From: Hymenolepis diminuta
Lineage: Eukaryota > Platyhelminthes > Cestoda > Cyclophyllidea > Hymenolepididae
Reading direction: 5' to 3'
Length of the DNA stretch: 64,000 nt
Assembly (NCBI GenBank): GCA_900708905.1
Contig: CAADRB010000059.1
Coordinates: 328,564 to 392,563 of the forward strand
The stretch's first letter is position 1. Each line of letters opens with the position of its first letter. Under the pieces are notes generated by a model. It searched no databases. It saw nothing but the letters and a program-made list of their open reading frames with translations, and was not told where the DNA came from. Below are positions 12,101 through 23,100 of the stretch, in pieces. Both the position numbers and the translations under genes were made by a program.

Positions 12101-15100
12101 CTTTTTCCCAAAGTCTCGAGTTACTTTGATACACTAAGTTCCATGTTGACTGATGCCATGAGCGAACACTTTGACACTAGTGAAAACTGAAATTGCTACT
12201 TCACCTCTTCGTCTACTGATTTTGATACGTTTAAGTATCCTGCGAACTGAAAGCTCCTTTAGCTTGAACTTACTTTAATGTTCAACATTGTGATCAAGTT
12301 AATCCACTTGATTTGCTCAAAGTGGGTCAGAAGTGTGTTTCAGAAATTCATAGCGTGTTTTCAGATTGTAAATTCATTGGGTAGTGAAATCACACTTCAG
12401 TGCAAGAATTTGAAAGCTACAAGCCTTTACAAGAGTTGTCTTTATGCGGAATCCGAATATTCCATTGAAGACGATGTTGTTGTAGAGAAGTAGAAAATCG
12501 ATAAATTAAAAGGTCGAAGATATTTGAATTCATGTTTGTTGAAAATCTTTCAAAAATGATCAGAGAAGAAACTGTTAATGCTGAAGCATTCAGAATTGAG
12601 CTAGTTCGAACCCTGAGTTCTTGCGGCGGTGATATGCAAAATATTAGATAGCAATGCTTCCACTCGGATAAGCATATTTTCTGAAACGATCTTATTTCAT
12701 ACCGATCAGCATAGATAGTAGAGTCATTCAAATAATTTTCACGGATCTCAAAGTCAAAGTCAAAAAGTGACCTCAGCCACCGGGAGTTTACATCGAGAGT
12801 TTCTTATATTCACTGATTTCAACTTAAAGAAGAGCAGAGTACTAGGCGCTCTTTGTTCGCTTGATAATAGCAGGTAAATAAAGATATTCGAAATTCAGTC
12901 AAATTCTGCATGCAGATTTGCATATTATAAAAGGCTTTCAAAGAGAAAATACGAGGTCTTAAGTCATGCATCACCCACATGAATGAGAGGTATTTCATTG
13001 CATTCCAAATAGCTAAGCCCACTTTCCAACGACCTATGGCGTCGCAAACAAACGATGCCCTTAGTTACCAGTAAGTTACCAACTAAAGATGCATGAACTG
13101 TATTTTTCTCTTTTTCTTTCTTTCCTTCTTAAAGCACGTCCTCGCATGGCTCTGCCAATCTCTGTTCGGGAGACTGCAATTTGAAATGCTCGCCAAATAC
13201 CCTCTTCAAAATGCATGTGCGAAAACTTCTTGTCAGCTTTGTTAGATTGAATGAATTTTAACATCCATTGTGAATAAATCCTTTTCATTTACATTGGTAT
13301 TATTTTTCTCTTTTAAGTATAATGTTAACAACATTGAAAATTGCAACACGAGGCCTTTCCATATAATCACCAACATAGCATAAAGGAGAAATTAAACTTT
13401 ATTAGGCGGTCCGTTTTTTTTTGATGTATACAAATAAATAAAGCTCCAAATTACTCCCTTTATAATTAGAGAGGCAGTAACAAAAATTTGTTTCTGGGTG
13501 ATTATTCGTGTTGGATGTTTGGGAGTTGAAGGGTCTTCCAAATAATATCATTTCACTTTATATTACTTATCACCCGAATGAGTAGTAATAGACACTTCCA
13601 GACGCACTTAGGAATCATTAAGAGGGCTCAGGAAGATTCACAATTTTCAAGCCCAATTAGGAAAGCATTTTCCAGCGCTCATCTTGTGTTAGAGGGAGGC
13701 ATCATTGAGCTTTCTCGATGAGAAAATCAACTTTTTCCACCCTCCTCTATTTGTTAAACCTAACACGTGAGGTTGGACATTCCGCTCACTTGGTACGCAT
13801 TGATGGGCCTTAAACCCGTGACCTCTGACGAGCACGTTAACCACTGCGCCATAAACGCTAATGAATAGCTCCTTTAAAAAATCGATTATCTTGCATAAAA
13901 TTTAGATTCTTTTACTTTTCCCATCACTTGAGTAATTAATACAAAAAAAGTTCAAATCAATTAATTATGTCAAATTTATCGTTTTTGAAAATTTCTGTTT
14001 ATCATACCTTGGCAGAAGTCAAGATAAACCTCTTGAGTTAATCATAGTACCTCCAATAATTTGAACTATATGGCAATCATAATAGGCCGCCATGTGATTT
14101 GTAAATCTGAAGGTGATTTCAAAAATCATTCTCTTTTGATTGTTTACCTTATCGAATTGCTTGAAGCATGCGTAACTGATTAATGTGCCGCTACTTTAAG
14201 CTCTTCATCTATTTCTGCAATGTCTGAACAACTTGCTACTGAAAATATATAAGTAGAATATACGTATAAACTCCTCTGCTTTAAAGACAGTTTAGACCAC
14301 ACGGATATAAAAATGGCTTCAAAGACGACAGGATTAACTCCGAGCCTGCAAAAATTGCACAACCTACCCATACAATCACTGTAAATTGCTTAAATGGTAT
14401 GTTGAAGTTTGAAAATAACAATTATTACCATATTGGAATAAATTTTTCATCATTTTGCATTATTTAAGGTCATAATGACCAACCAATTAGTAAATCGAAT
14501 ATTATCTCCTTCAACGGTACTGGGCGAATAAAAATTCCTGCTAGATCAATTCCCTTAGCAAATGCAACTCCTTCCGCATTTCGAATCCAAACACCCATAA
14601 CGGAGCCATCTTCAAAGCACTCGACGCCACTGAGAAATCACATAAATTTAACGCCATCTCCCTTAGCCGATATAAATAATATTCGGTCGCCACATTCAAG
14701 CACTCCAACGCGTGCAAAGAGTCCCAAATTTATGGTGACAACACGAAGTCGAAGTGTCGGTCCGACAATCATTCCCCCTCCACCAAACGCCACTTCATAT
14801 CCTCTTGTCACCGACCTGTCAAAAGGGCTCGAAATTATCACGACTAACCATAATAATAGCAAAATATCCAATAGAGTTCAAGCACTTCCTCCAAAGAAAT
14901 TCATTTTGGGTCGGGTAGCTTCTAACGAAGACATCTGTATTGAAACAGAAACACCGTTTGCTTTCAGTATTGCAGCTAAGGGAAAGCAGATTTGTATTGC
15001 CAAAGTGGCATCCGCAGATGATCTTCAAAGGCCCAGTTTCGTCGGCGATTTCAGTGCTGATCTAGAAGATAAGGAGGATACAGATGAAGGAGTCCCTGTT

Positions 15101-15397
15101 TCGCTGAGACTGACCTTTGGCTCAACTCCGTGTGTCAGTTCAGTGGGTTCGAAACCAGCTATTAGAGAGTCCTCTTTGAACAAGACCTTCAGATCAGTTC
15201 TACACATCGATATGTCAAGTTCCGGAAACTCAGCAGGAAAGAAGCTTGGTAGACCACAACTCCGACCTCCCAAATCTCTCGTGAATGGAACACCGTTTAG
15301 GAATAGTCTTCCATCTTTACCAAGACCTCCAAGGCAAAGTCAAGGCGCCAATTTGACATTTTTTGAGCAAGATATATGGTATGAATGGCAAGTTTAA
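69..15397 (+). CDS. Gene A: large Ser/Thr/Pro-rich protein, family not recognised (six exons)
   Basis: Proposed coding exons are 69-164, 9527-10903, 10980-11122, 11189-11304, 11579-11755 and 14469-15397, joined in phases 0, 0, 2, 1 and 1, giving 945 codons and a TAA stop. I recognise no catalytic domain, signal peptide or clear membrane segment in this part. The protein is rich in Ser, Thr, Pro and Asn, has an acidic patch (GSEEEEA) in exon 2 and one likely amphipathic helix near the end of exon 2 (around DDYEWARKIQEIAQWQADVN). A motif of the type IQRP occurs twice in exon 2, and MVTTR occurs once in exon 2 and once in exon 6. This is the composition of an intrinsically disordered scaffold or of a receptor's cytoplasmic tail. 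The gene may begin upstream of the window, since residues before the first ATG are open back to a TAG at 42-44 that could be a splice acceptor. Exon structure is fairly sure; function is unknown. Confidence 0.75.
3012..3054. repeat. Two adjacent perfect hairpins
   Basis: CAATACACG (3012-3020) pairs perfectly with CGTGTATTG (3027-3035) around a 6-base loop. Directly after it, AAGTTCCAC (3036-3044) pairs perfectly with GTGGAACTT (3046-3054) around one base. The loop of the first hairpin (GTTCCA) repeats part of the second stem. It could be a transposon end, a structured RNA or chance. Confidence 0.5.
5866..7339 (+). mobile_element. Possible decayed coding element (retroelement-like?)
   Basis: Open frames at 5866-6111, 6163-6471, 6619-6840, 6868-7101 and 7070-7339 tile 1.5 kb on the plus strand, while the minus strand has no open frame of similar size here. 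The second contains VSFQGNWGTIALVFIRDLNF, which loosely resembles the stretch after the protease domain of Gypsy-type polyproteins, but there is no intact protease Asp motif or reverse transcriptase box. I read it as an old coding element broken by frameshifts inside gene A intron 1. The family is uncertain. Confidence 0.25.
9327..9440 (-). repeat. Degenerate tRNA-derived SINE-like copy
   Basis: Aligned by eye without gaps over 57 bases to the better copy at 13741-13860: about 39 of 57 positions agree, with a 17-base stretch at the end (AACCC.TGACCTCTGAC) that is nearly identical. The minus strand carries a weakened A-box region (from CTGCTCCACTGG) and a weak B box. It lies about 90 bases before the exon 2 acceptor of gene A. 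Confidence 0.35.
9527..10903 (+). CDS. Gene A exon 2 (large exon)
   Basis: 459 codons open from the acceptor ctag|AATCAC at 9527, in phase 0 with exon 1. The start is an internal splice site, not a start codon: the stop TAG at 9524-9526 overlaps the acceptor. The exon is Ser/Thr/Pro-rich with an acidic patch near 10010, two IQRP-type motifs near 10585 and 10825, and the only likely helix near 10620-10680. The donor is placed at ATG|gtagaa (10903) because it is the site that keeps phase 0 into exon 3; without it the frame stops at 10925. Confidence 0.75.
10980..11122 (+). CDS. Gene A exon 3
   Basis: Follows a strong polypyrimidine tract and cag at 10979. Phase 0 in, phase 2 out at GC|gtaaat. 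It encodes a Pro- and basic-rich peptide including FSRRFGISPNPTGNRQTPFP. Reading through the donor gives an immediate TAA. Confidence 0.7.
11189..11304 (+). CDS. Gene A exon 4
   Basis: Acceptor tttctttcag at 11188 and donor AAAG|gtaagt at 11304. Phase 2 in and phase 1 out give a peptide including FKRESPVYHVIDLSKQNG. A second frame is also open across this short exon, but only this one joins its neighbours correctly. Confidence 0.7.
11579..11755 (+). CDS. Gene A exon 5
   Basis: Acceptor gattttatag at 11578, donor GCTG|gtgaga at 11755, phase 1 in and phase 1 out. The peptide includes SGYAEALSLATAANNALSEA, an Ala-rich stretch that may be helical. An alternative acceptor four bases downstream (TTAG) puts the exon into a frame with a stop, so it is not used here. 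Confidence 0.65.
11756..14468 (+). other. Gene A intron 5, with a SINE-like insertion
   Basis: Runs from gtgaga to a polypyrimidine tract ending TTTAAG. Apart from the tRNA-derived element near 13.8 kb it holds AT-rich sequence and short open frames on both strands that show no recognisable product. Confidence 0.6.
13741..13860 (-). repeat. tRNA-derived SINE-like element (best copy)
   Basis: On the minus strand the internal RNA polymerase III A box TGGCGCAGTGG (13841-13851) matches the consensus TRGCNNAGYGG exactly, and GGTTTAAGGCC (13806-13816) is a weakened B box about 35 bases further on. This is the arrangement of a tRNA gene or tRNA-derived SINE. No acceptor-stem pairing is evident, so it is not an intact tRNA. 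Related, more degenerate copies lie near 9.4, 20.6 and 26.5 kb and possibly near 21.8 kb. Confidence 0.5.
14469..15397 (+). CDS. Gene A exon 6 (terminal exon)
   Basis: Begins after the acceptor TTTAAG at 14468 with GT completing a Gly codon (phase 1), then runs open for 309 codons to TAA at 15395-15397. It is Ser/Pro/Thr-rich, with repeated SP/TP sites, PTIIPPPPN, and a basic Pro-rich end (SLPSLPRPPRQSQG) before a C-terminus ending FFEQDIWYEWQV. A polyadenylation signal follows 80 bases later, supporting this as the last exon. Confidence 0.75.
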
Positions 15398-15477
15398 AAT
15401 GACACTTTTCTTCACGTTTAACTGATTCCTATAATGGAGTTATGTGTTAATCTTCAAAACTTTTCTTTCATTTTAGA

Positions 15478-15483
15478 AATAAA
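15478..15483 (+). terminator. Polyadenylation signal of gene A
   Basis: AATAAA 81 bases after the gene A stop codon and about 1.4 kb before gene B begins. Confidence 0.55.
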
Positions 15484-16896
15484 CGGCCTTTTGTTCAAAT
15501 AGGATAAATGTTCAAGCCGAATGGATGCCAATTCGCCCTTATTGGAATATTGATGACATCAAACAAACTGTTGATGCTTTATTTTATGCAAATATTAATA
15601 ATCTGTGCATCAGAATCGGTTAACTTCCATTCCTTTTCTTCATTTTTTATGAAACATTGTCAATTTCAAATGGTAGCTAAGAAGGTCAAGTTAAGACCTT
15701 GGTTCATTGAATATCCTAGAAAAATGACTTATTCATTGAGTGAGTAAAGCTGATATTGTGATTGGTGCGAAACAAGGTGGCAGAATCTATCGGCAAATCT
15801 TGTTCTCTTGAATAATCGCGTTATTCGGACGTCAGGGACAAGATAACCTCAGAATATTCCAGCCGAAGGAAATAGGGAAATCTGATAAGCCTGTTAAGAA
15901 GGTAATAATGGAGGCCAAAAACTAACCAATACAATCACCTTTTGAAGGTTATTACCTCAAGATGGGAAGTACATAGAGATGGTGACAGAATAAAAGGAGT
16001 GGTATAGATTAAAAAGCAAAGTGCCAAAGTTAAGCAACGTCGACAAATCGAAAAAGAACGGTTAAACTTGGGGATAATTCTTGGATGAAATCAACGGAGG
16101 TTCAAAGTTTAAACCCTGGCAAATGGAGAAAAATGGAGAAGGGATAAAAATTGTTACCATCTCTATAATCACTAGGCTTTAAATCGGATTCCTCGTTTTA
16201 AATTTTTTGAAATGAACAACTGAAACAAACACTTAATGGAGAACATTGTTCTCGAATATGTCCAGTTAATTAGTTTCTTTGAGTTCCAAATAGGCCACTC
16301 CGTGGAATGCGATTAGTATGTTAAGTTTCATAGCAACAGAAGCAGTGAACTTATGAAGACTGCATAAGGAGCCCAAAACGAATAGGATTTGTTAAACATT
16401 AAAACAAAGCTACTGATTAGTTTTCTAATTACACAAACAGGAAGAAGAAAATTAATGTAGACACTGGCGTCCTGTGTTTAAGTAATTGGATAAAATTTTA
16501 AATTATTATACATTTGGAGGGAGCAAAAATATATTAAAATTAAGAATAGTTGAAGAGTTCAAATGAATCTCTTGTTATAAATGGAAATCTTGATTAAAAT
16601 TTCGACGGAATCGTGAAAAAAACGTTGAAATTGAGAACTGTGTAAGATTGTTTAAGTCAGAACGAAGCTCCTTACATTTCTAGTAGTTTTCTGACAAACA
16701 GAATTGATCATTCTGGAGGAGATCAACTGCAAAGTGATTCATCTTAGATGAATAAGAGCTTCTAAACTTTAGTTTGTCCCCATTACGTTAATTGAGGCAG
16801 ACAGATTCAACTGGCATTTGATTGGCTGTTTACTTTGATCCCACTCCACTTACCTCCCGAACACGCAACTCTCAGTCACTTTGAATACGTCAAGTC
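15484..16896 (+). other. Intergenic region between genes A and B
   Basis: 1.4 kb, AT-rich. It should hold the promoter and 5' leader of gene B; TTGATTGGCTG near 16818 contains an inverted CCAAT box (ATTGG), but no clear TATA box was found. A short open frame at 15508-15747 shows no recognisable product. Whether gene B is trans-spliced cannot be told from here. Confidence 0.5.
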
Positions 16897-17110
16897 ATGA
16901 GAAATGACGCGCACTATTTGCTTCTCCTGCTATTGTTGGCTATACTAAGCATTTCAGTAGCATGTGAAGGGGCAGGTGGAGTGGTTAGTGTCGAAGAACG
17001 TCAGCTGGTCAATCAACAGGATGCAAAGAATTCGGGCAAGGAAGAAATCCAATCCAAGAAACTACCAGTTCGACATGACAAATGGTGGTATGGCGCACTC
17101 AAACGAGGCT
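16897..17110 (+). CDS. Gene B exon 1 (signal peptide and N-terminal extension)
   Basis: ATG at 16897 starts [20 protein letters not shown], a signal peptide likely cleaved near VAC/EG. About 50 charged residues follow (including [12 protein letters not shown]) before the conserved receptor fold starts in exon 2; typical subunits have few residues here. Ends phase 1 at GGCT|gtaaga. Confidence 0.8.
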
Positions 17111-20100
17111 GTAAGAATTTGATTAGTTAATAATATTTTAACAATATGAGTATTATTTAATAGTATTCGAGTTTACGCACTGCTGACCTCAAGTATTACG
17201 ATTTCTTCACTTCTAATGCAGAAATTATTACTTGACACGTACATGCTCAGAAAAGAAGATGGGCAGTTTTAGTGGTATGATTATGAGAGAAACCAAGGGA
17301 CTGCTCAAGACTTCATGTCATTTTATCATTTCATGTCAGAGTCAATATCTCATTGACTTAGAATGACCCCTTCGTAATATTCGACAAAGCAAAATGTAAA
17401 AATGTCCAGTGTTTTTGCCAATGTCAATTTAGAAGGTCCTCAAACTTGCTGTTGGAAAGTATTTGCGGTACACTCTTAATTTGCCTAAAACAGGAGACTT
17501 TTAAGATTCATTCAAAGTAAAATTGTTCCCCAAATCGCTTGATATGACATGGAATGACGCTGAATAATGGTGATTTATAAATTTCTACAGGTATATTTGT
17601 ACGCCTGATGGTATCTTTTATATCCTGTGGAGTCGACTATCGCGGCTCTTTCCATTTCTTCCTCTGAAACACGTCTTTCATTCCTACAAAGTATTCATTT
17701 ACAGAAAACAGTACCATGATTGCAACGTTTGGGAAGAGCTGAAGAGATAAATGTCCGTAGATTTCATGAATATCTTCTCATTTGTCCATATCCCTGATGG
17801 CAAATTTATGGAAATTATTATTCACAGCCCAGACCAAAATAGCCTCGGAACAGGAATACGAGCTGACAAATTATCTCTTCAACGAGCAAGGCTACAATCC
17901 TCTGATACGTCCAGTTGCGAATGTCTCTGAAGCTCTGCGTGTTGACCTCGGACTCTGCATGATACACCTCATTCACATTGTGAGCTACTTTAATCACATA
18001 ATCGTTTTTATCTGAAGAAACCCTTTCCATACATTGTTTGAATAACTCACGGTGCAAAATGTCATTAAATTTTAAATTTCCCAAAGGTTATTTTAACAGA
18101 GGTCATAAGATTTTTTGAATTGAATTGATATTTCATGACAACTCTTTCCCAATTTAAACAAATAGTGTATTAAATGGGCGACACAACACGGCTGCTCCGT
18201 TTCTTTTCAGATGGAGCATTTCTTTTTACGGTAAATACGACAAATTTGGCTGAAATGTGTCCTCTGTCTGTTTACTTGGATTAAATAGGATTGGAGATGA
18301 ATTTTACTTCAATTAAATTAATGGCCAGAACTTTTTGACCTTGATGAAAGAGGGAATTTAATTTAACTTCCTCTCCAAGAATTCGCTTGAGTTATTCGCT
18401 TAAATTAAACGTCTCCATTTGGCTGCCAAATTTTAAACAATTTCATTTAAGTAGAATGTTAACCGAAATCGACTTATTTATCTTCACAACAAATAAATTT
18501 AAAGAGAAACTTTTGGAGGATAAAATGGTGGGCCATTTCCATCCGGGTCCCCTTTAGAAACACTTTCCTCAAAATATCTGAGGGAAGGAAAAACCACGCT
18601 GCATCAAAAATTCATCCGTGCTGCTAAGTGGAATGCATGGAATGGAATAATTAATTTCCATTGGTATTAAGAGAAATTTAATGTTTTCAACTGTATTTAA
18701 TGGAATATGGAGGAACAACAGGGATACGGACTCCCAGATGAAATTAAATTCGGAAATGCGGAGAGGAAGTAAGCAGTTATCCTGCGATAACTCCCCCGAT
18801 TAGATTGTCGATCTTGCTAATAGGTACAGGATGGTAACAGATATTCCCACAGTACAAGATGATTAAGTTTGGGCGGTGTTTTTCTGGGATTTACCCACTC
18901 ATATGCGGATACCCGCTCATTAACTTCATAATTTGAACATTGTAACGCGTTCAGAGGTCGCCAGAGAGAGTACGTCTTCGTATATTATGTGTCACTCACA
19001 ACTAATTGGATGGTCAGTCATTCTTAAGTCGCACTTTTTCATGGGAAGTTTTTTTTCAAGTTGCCATTGCCAGACATTGAGTTAGGCTTTGTATTTAATT
19101 TTATCATTTATAAAGTGCCCTGTTGCAATAAATACTTCCCTGTTCGTTTTCAGGATGAACGACGCCAAGTCATGAAGAGTAATGTTTGGCTACCAATGGT
19201 AAGAAAACATTAACTTTCTGTTTTCCTGTTGATTAATTTGGCTGTCATCGTTTGATTATTGACCCAGAGAGGGATCTTAACTGTAAAGTGACCGAATAGG
19301 GACTATTGTTACCATGGCAATAATGATTTTAAATCATGAGTGAACTAGAAACCTATATTTAGATTTTTGTAAAGAAGTAAATTCAGAGGTATTTCTAAAT
19401 TGTCTGGAATTTTTTGGTCATTGTCTTCATCCGCAGAGTATGGGTCGTCATGAGGCTTTGTTGCAAATAAAGGTGTAGGCTTTTATGCGATCTATAATAT
19501 TTTAGGGGTTTATTAAAAATTATTCTATTTAGGTATGGCGGGACTATCAACTGACATGGGATCCAGCGAAATATGGAGGCTTAAAAGTGATTCGAGTTCC
19601 TCACAGTCGCGTTTGGAAGCCCGATATCGTCCTTTTCAATAAGTGAGTTACATCATGGTTTTCTGCCCCTCGTTAAAAGATTCGAATAATTCCCAGCCGA
19701 GTTTATCCATCTGGTGATTAATACTGATGAATTAAAACAAAGCTTATTAAATAATTATATCAAGACTCAATCACTCAACACTCTTGTTAGTTGAACCACA
19801 TCGAGATAATGTGCTGTTGAAAGAAATGAGCTCGGAGAATAGTTACGCATTAAAATTATTAACTCCCAAGACCCCTTTCGTTCACATGATGTGGAAAATG
19901 GGTACCATATACTCATTAATATCACAGGTGCTTTAACCGTGTTCTTACCGTAGATTAAAGGGAACTTGTTCAGATGTGCGTCGAAAGTTCAAGTTACAAA
20001 ACGCCGACTTCGCGAAAGTTCCCTTCTTCAGTGTGTTCTCAAATAGCTCTCGCCTTTGACAAAAACGGAATCCCGGAGAGTGAAGTCTCAAGTATGCAAT

Positions 20101-23100
20101 GAACAAATAATTAGGCCATCTTAACTTGACATAGAGACTAAATATAGTCGAATTAAAAGAATTATGACTCCATGTTTGCTGAAATATCTTTTGTGACTTC
20201 TCAAATTCAAAAGTTCAGTCATTTCACTATCAAGAAAATGTTCAGATTATTTTCTAATAGGTCAAGCTAAATGCGAGTCAGATGTATATCTTCAGCATGG
20301 CAAGCACCTCTTCACCCACCGATTAAAATGATAAATTTAAGGGATCCTAATAACTTTGATCCATATACTACCACATTGCCACTCTTTGGAAGGTTCCATG
20401 AGAGGAACTGTCACTGCAAGCACCGATATATCGTTTTAAAATTAGCCAGTTATCGCATTAATCTACAAAAGCCATTTAGGAAAGTGTCTTCAAACAAACA
20501 TCTTGGGTAAGGGATTAGGATCTGGGAGAAATTTGAAATGTCCGGCACTTTATCAGTCAACCTTAGCTAGCGTGGTGACCATTTTGCTCACTGACTGCGC
20601 ACCTGCGGCATCGAGTCTGTGACCCGGACTTCGAAGATGAGCGCGTTAGGTGCTGTCTCTAGTGCATCTAGTATTATCCTTTAGTAATATTTTGAACGTT
20701 CAGATACATATCAAGTAGTACTTTCATAAAATTACCAAAGGATATTCACAGAGAAACCCATTTCGTTGTAAAATAGCCCATATAAGTATATAAAATGTCA
20801 CATAACTCTGGAATTGTTGTTTCAAATTTGGATTGAAATGCACCATTCGCTTGCAGATCGGACCATTGATGGAGTCAAGGGGATTTAGACATTCAATCCA
20901 TCAAGATCTTGCCGTTCTAGAGTAAAGACCACTAACAAGACTGAAGGTATTCCAAGAGACTAACCACTGCAACACCCAAATACCAGCCAAATCAGCCCAC
21001 TCTGGATGAAAAATAGAATGCTAAAAAGGGAAAACGAGTGCATTATGACATACTAATTATATGTATAATAAAACTGGATATGTTTTCCCGATTACATAAC
21101 ACTTTGGATCAAATGTAATGTCAGTTACTAAAGGTAGCTAAGTTGCATGGTTATAATTAGATTTCTTCAGGTTCACTGATTCTGGAACTCCACAAAAAAT
21201 GCATCAACCAATGGTATTTCATCTGGAATTTCTGCAATTTTTAGCCAAGGTCAAAGGAAATGCAAAGCTTTTATTTCATTTGTCGAATACCCTACGTTCA
21301 TTTGTCTCCCTGTGCCAACAAGATTTCACCTGAAACTGCGGACGGTAACGATGGCAGTATTCAATTTTAAATAGGTGAATTATGGAGTCCGACCACACAC
21401 ATCTTGCAAATTCAGTAGCTGAAAGATTGATGATCTTGGTGATCAGAGTTTTCAGATATTTTCACGTGCCATAAACCTACATGCCGTCTAACGCGATTCC
21501 ATTTGCGGACATCTTCCTCTGCCTGATTCATCTTCACGCACAGAAAAGTAGCAGAGGCGGCCCAAACGAACCCAATTCATTTATTAGCTGCGTTTTTGCA
21601 TAATTTTAATGGAAATTTAGCAACTGTTCTTATAGGGACAAAAAGAGTACAGATTAAATGTACCTTCCCTTTTCATTTAACGGGGTTTGAGTAATGGTTC
21701 ACTAATGGCTATTCGAAATTACAAAGATGAATGGCAGGAGTGTTCATAGAGTTTGGCCATGACTATCTGCACAGCTGACCTGGTTTTAAGACACGATCCT
21801 TGACCTCCCCGGGCCACTCCGCAGCCTAGACGTCTGCATCTTACAATAGCGACAAGAGGGTCGATAAATTATCGATTGATTTGGTAGCCATAACTTCGTG
21901 TAAAGAATATTAATTCACAATAGGCACAATATTTAGATTAATTTTATTCTACTTTAAAGTGGATTTTTTAATAAGCCCTTTTATTTTCATTACTTATCTC
22001 TCATAAAAAAATACCGCATCTTGACATCTCTGAATTTATCTAGAAGCTTTCAAACCGTGTTCTTATTGGTATGTCAACTTAAAGCTTCCTCATGATTTCC
22101 TGCTTGCCTGGACAAAACTGTCTGAGATTTAGCCTAATTTAGGATAAATCGAAAAGAGGAGAAATTAGGCTGGTTGTGATTGGTCGAATTGAATAGGGGA
22201 CAATATTTAGAAACAGAAAGAGGAAAAAAGCTCCGAGAAAATTTACGCAGCAAAGGAGAAAAAACAAACCCAGTGCTGCACTTTTGATGGCTTGTTTATA
22301 TTTGAATGCAGTTATTTTAGCAATGTCTGGATTACCGCTGTGTTTGCTTCAGTGCAGATGGAAACTATGAAGTACTCTGGCAACCAAACCTTCTTGTGCA
22401 TCATGATGGATCCATTTTGTGGATGCCTCCAGCAGTTTATGAGAGTTCCTGCGCAATTGACGTGGAGTACTTCCCCTTCGACGAACAGGAATGCGAAATG
22501 AAATTTGGAAGTTGGGCATTCGATGCTTCGAGGGTAAGTTTCATTAAAACAAAAATTGCATTCAGAATGTAATTTAAAATGCATGAAGGAATAACTAGTG
22601 GTCAATTCCTCACCGTAAATTGTGAATGGAGGCACGCATGGGTCGTTTTATAAATACGCGATGAATAATCCGTGATACCGAGAAACGGCTTAATTTCTGC
22701 TGCCTAACAGATAAAACTAAGCAACTGTTCATTCAGATCCGGAAAAAGAGAGGTGCCCTTACTCTAAAATATTTTATTAACACCATAGGGGATAACTGAA
22801 TAAATAAAGTCATTGATGTTAAGGGCCAGAACACTTCCGACCGATGATGGTTATTGCCCCAGCTAACCGTCAAGGTGTCAGGAACAGCGAACGCTTGCAT
22901 ATTGACAGGGATGTATATGATCTAAAGACCACCTGAGGGAATTGTTCATGTCGAGACAGTGCAGCAGCTTTGTGGTTTGAGCTATGTTAGCCTAGATACT
23001 ACCGGTTCTGGAATACGATTCTTATGAGATCCATTTCAGTTGGGGATCAATTCTGAGACCATTGAGGGACAATCGCACTAGATGTCTATTTTCAAATGTT

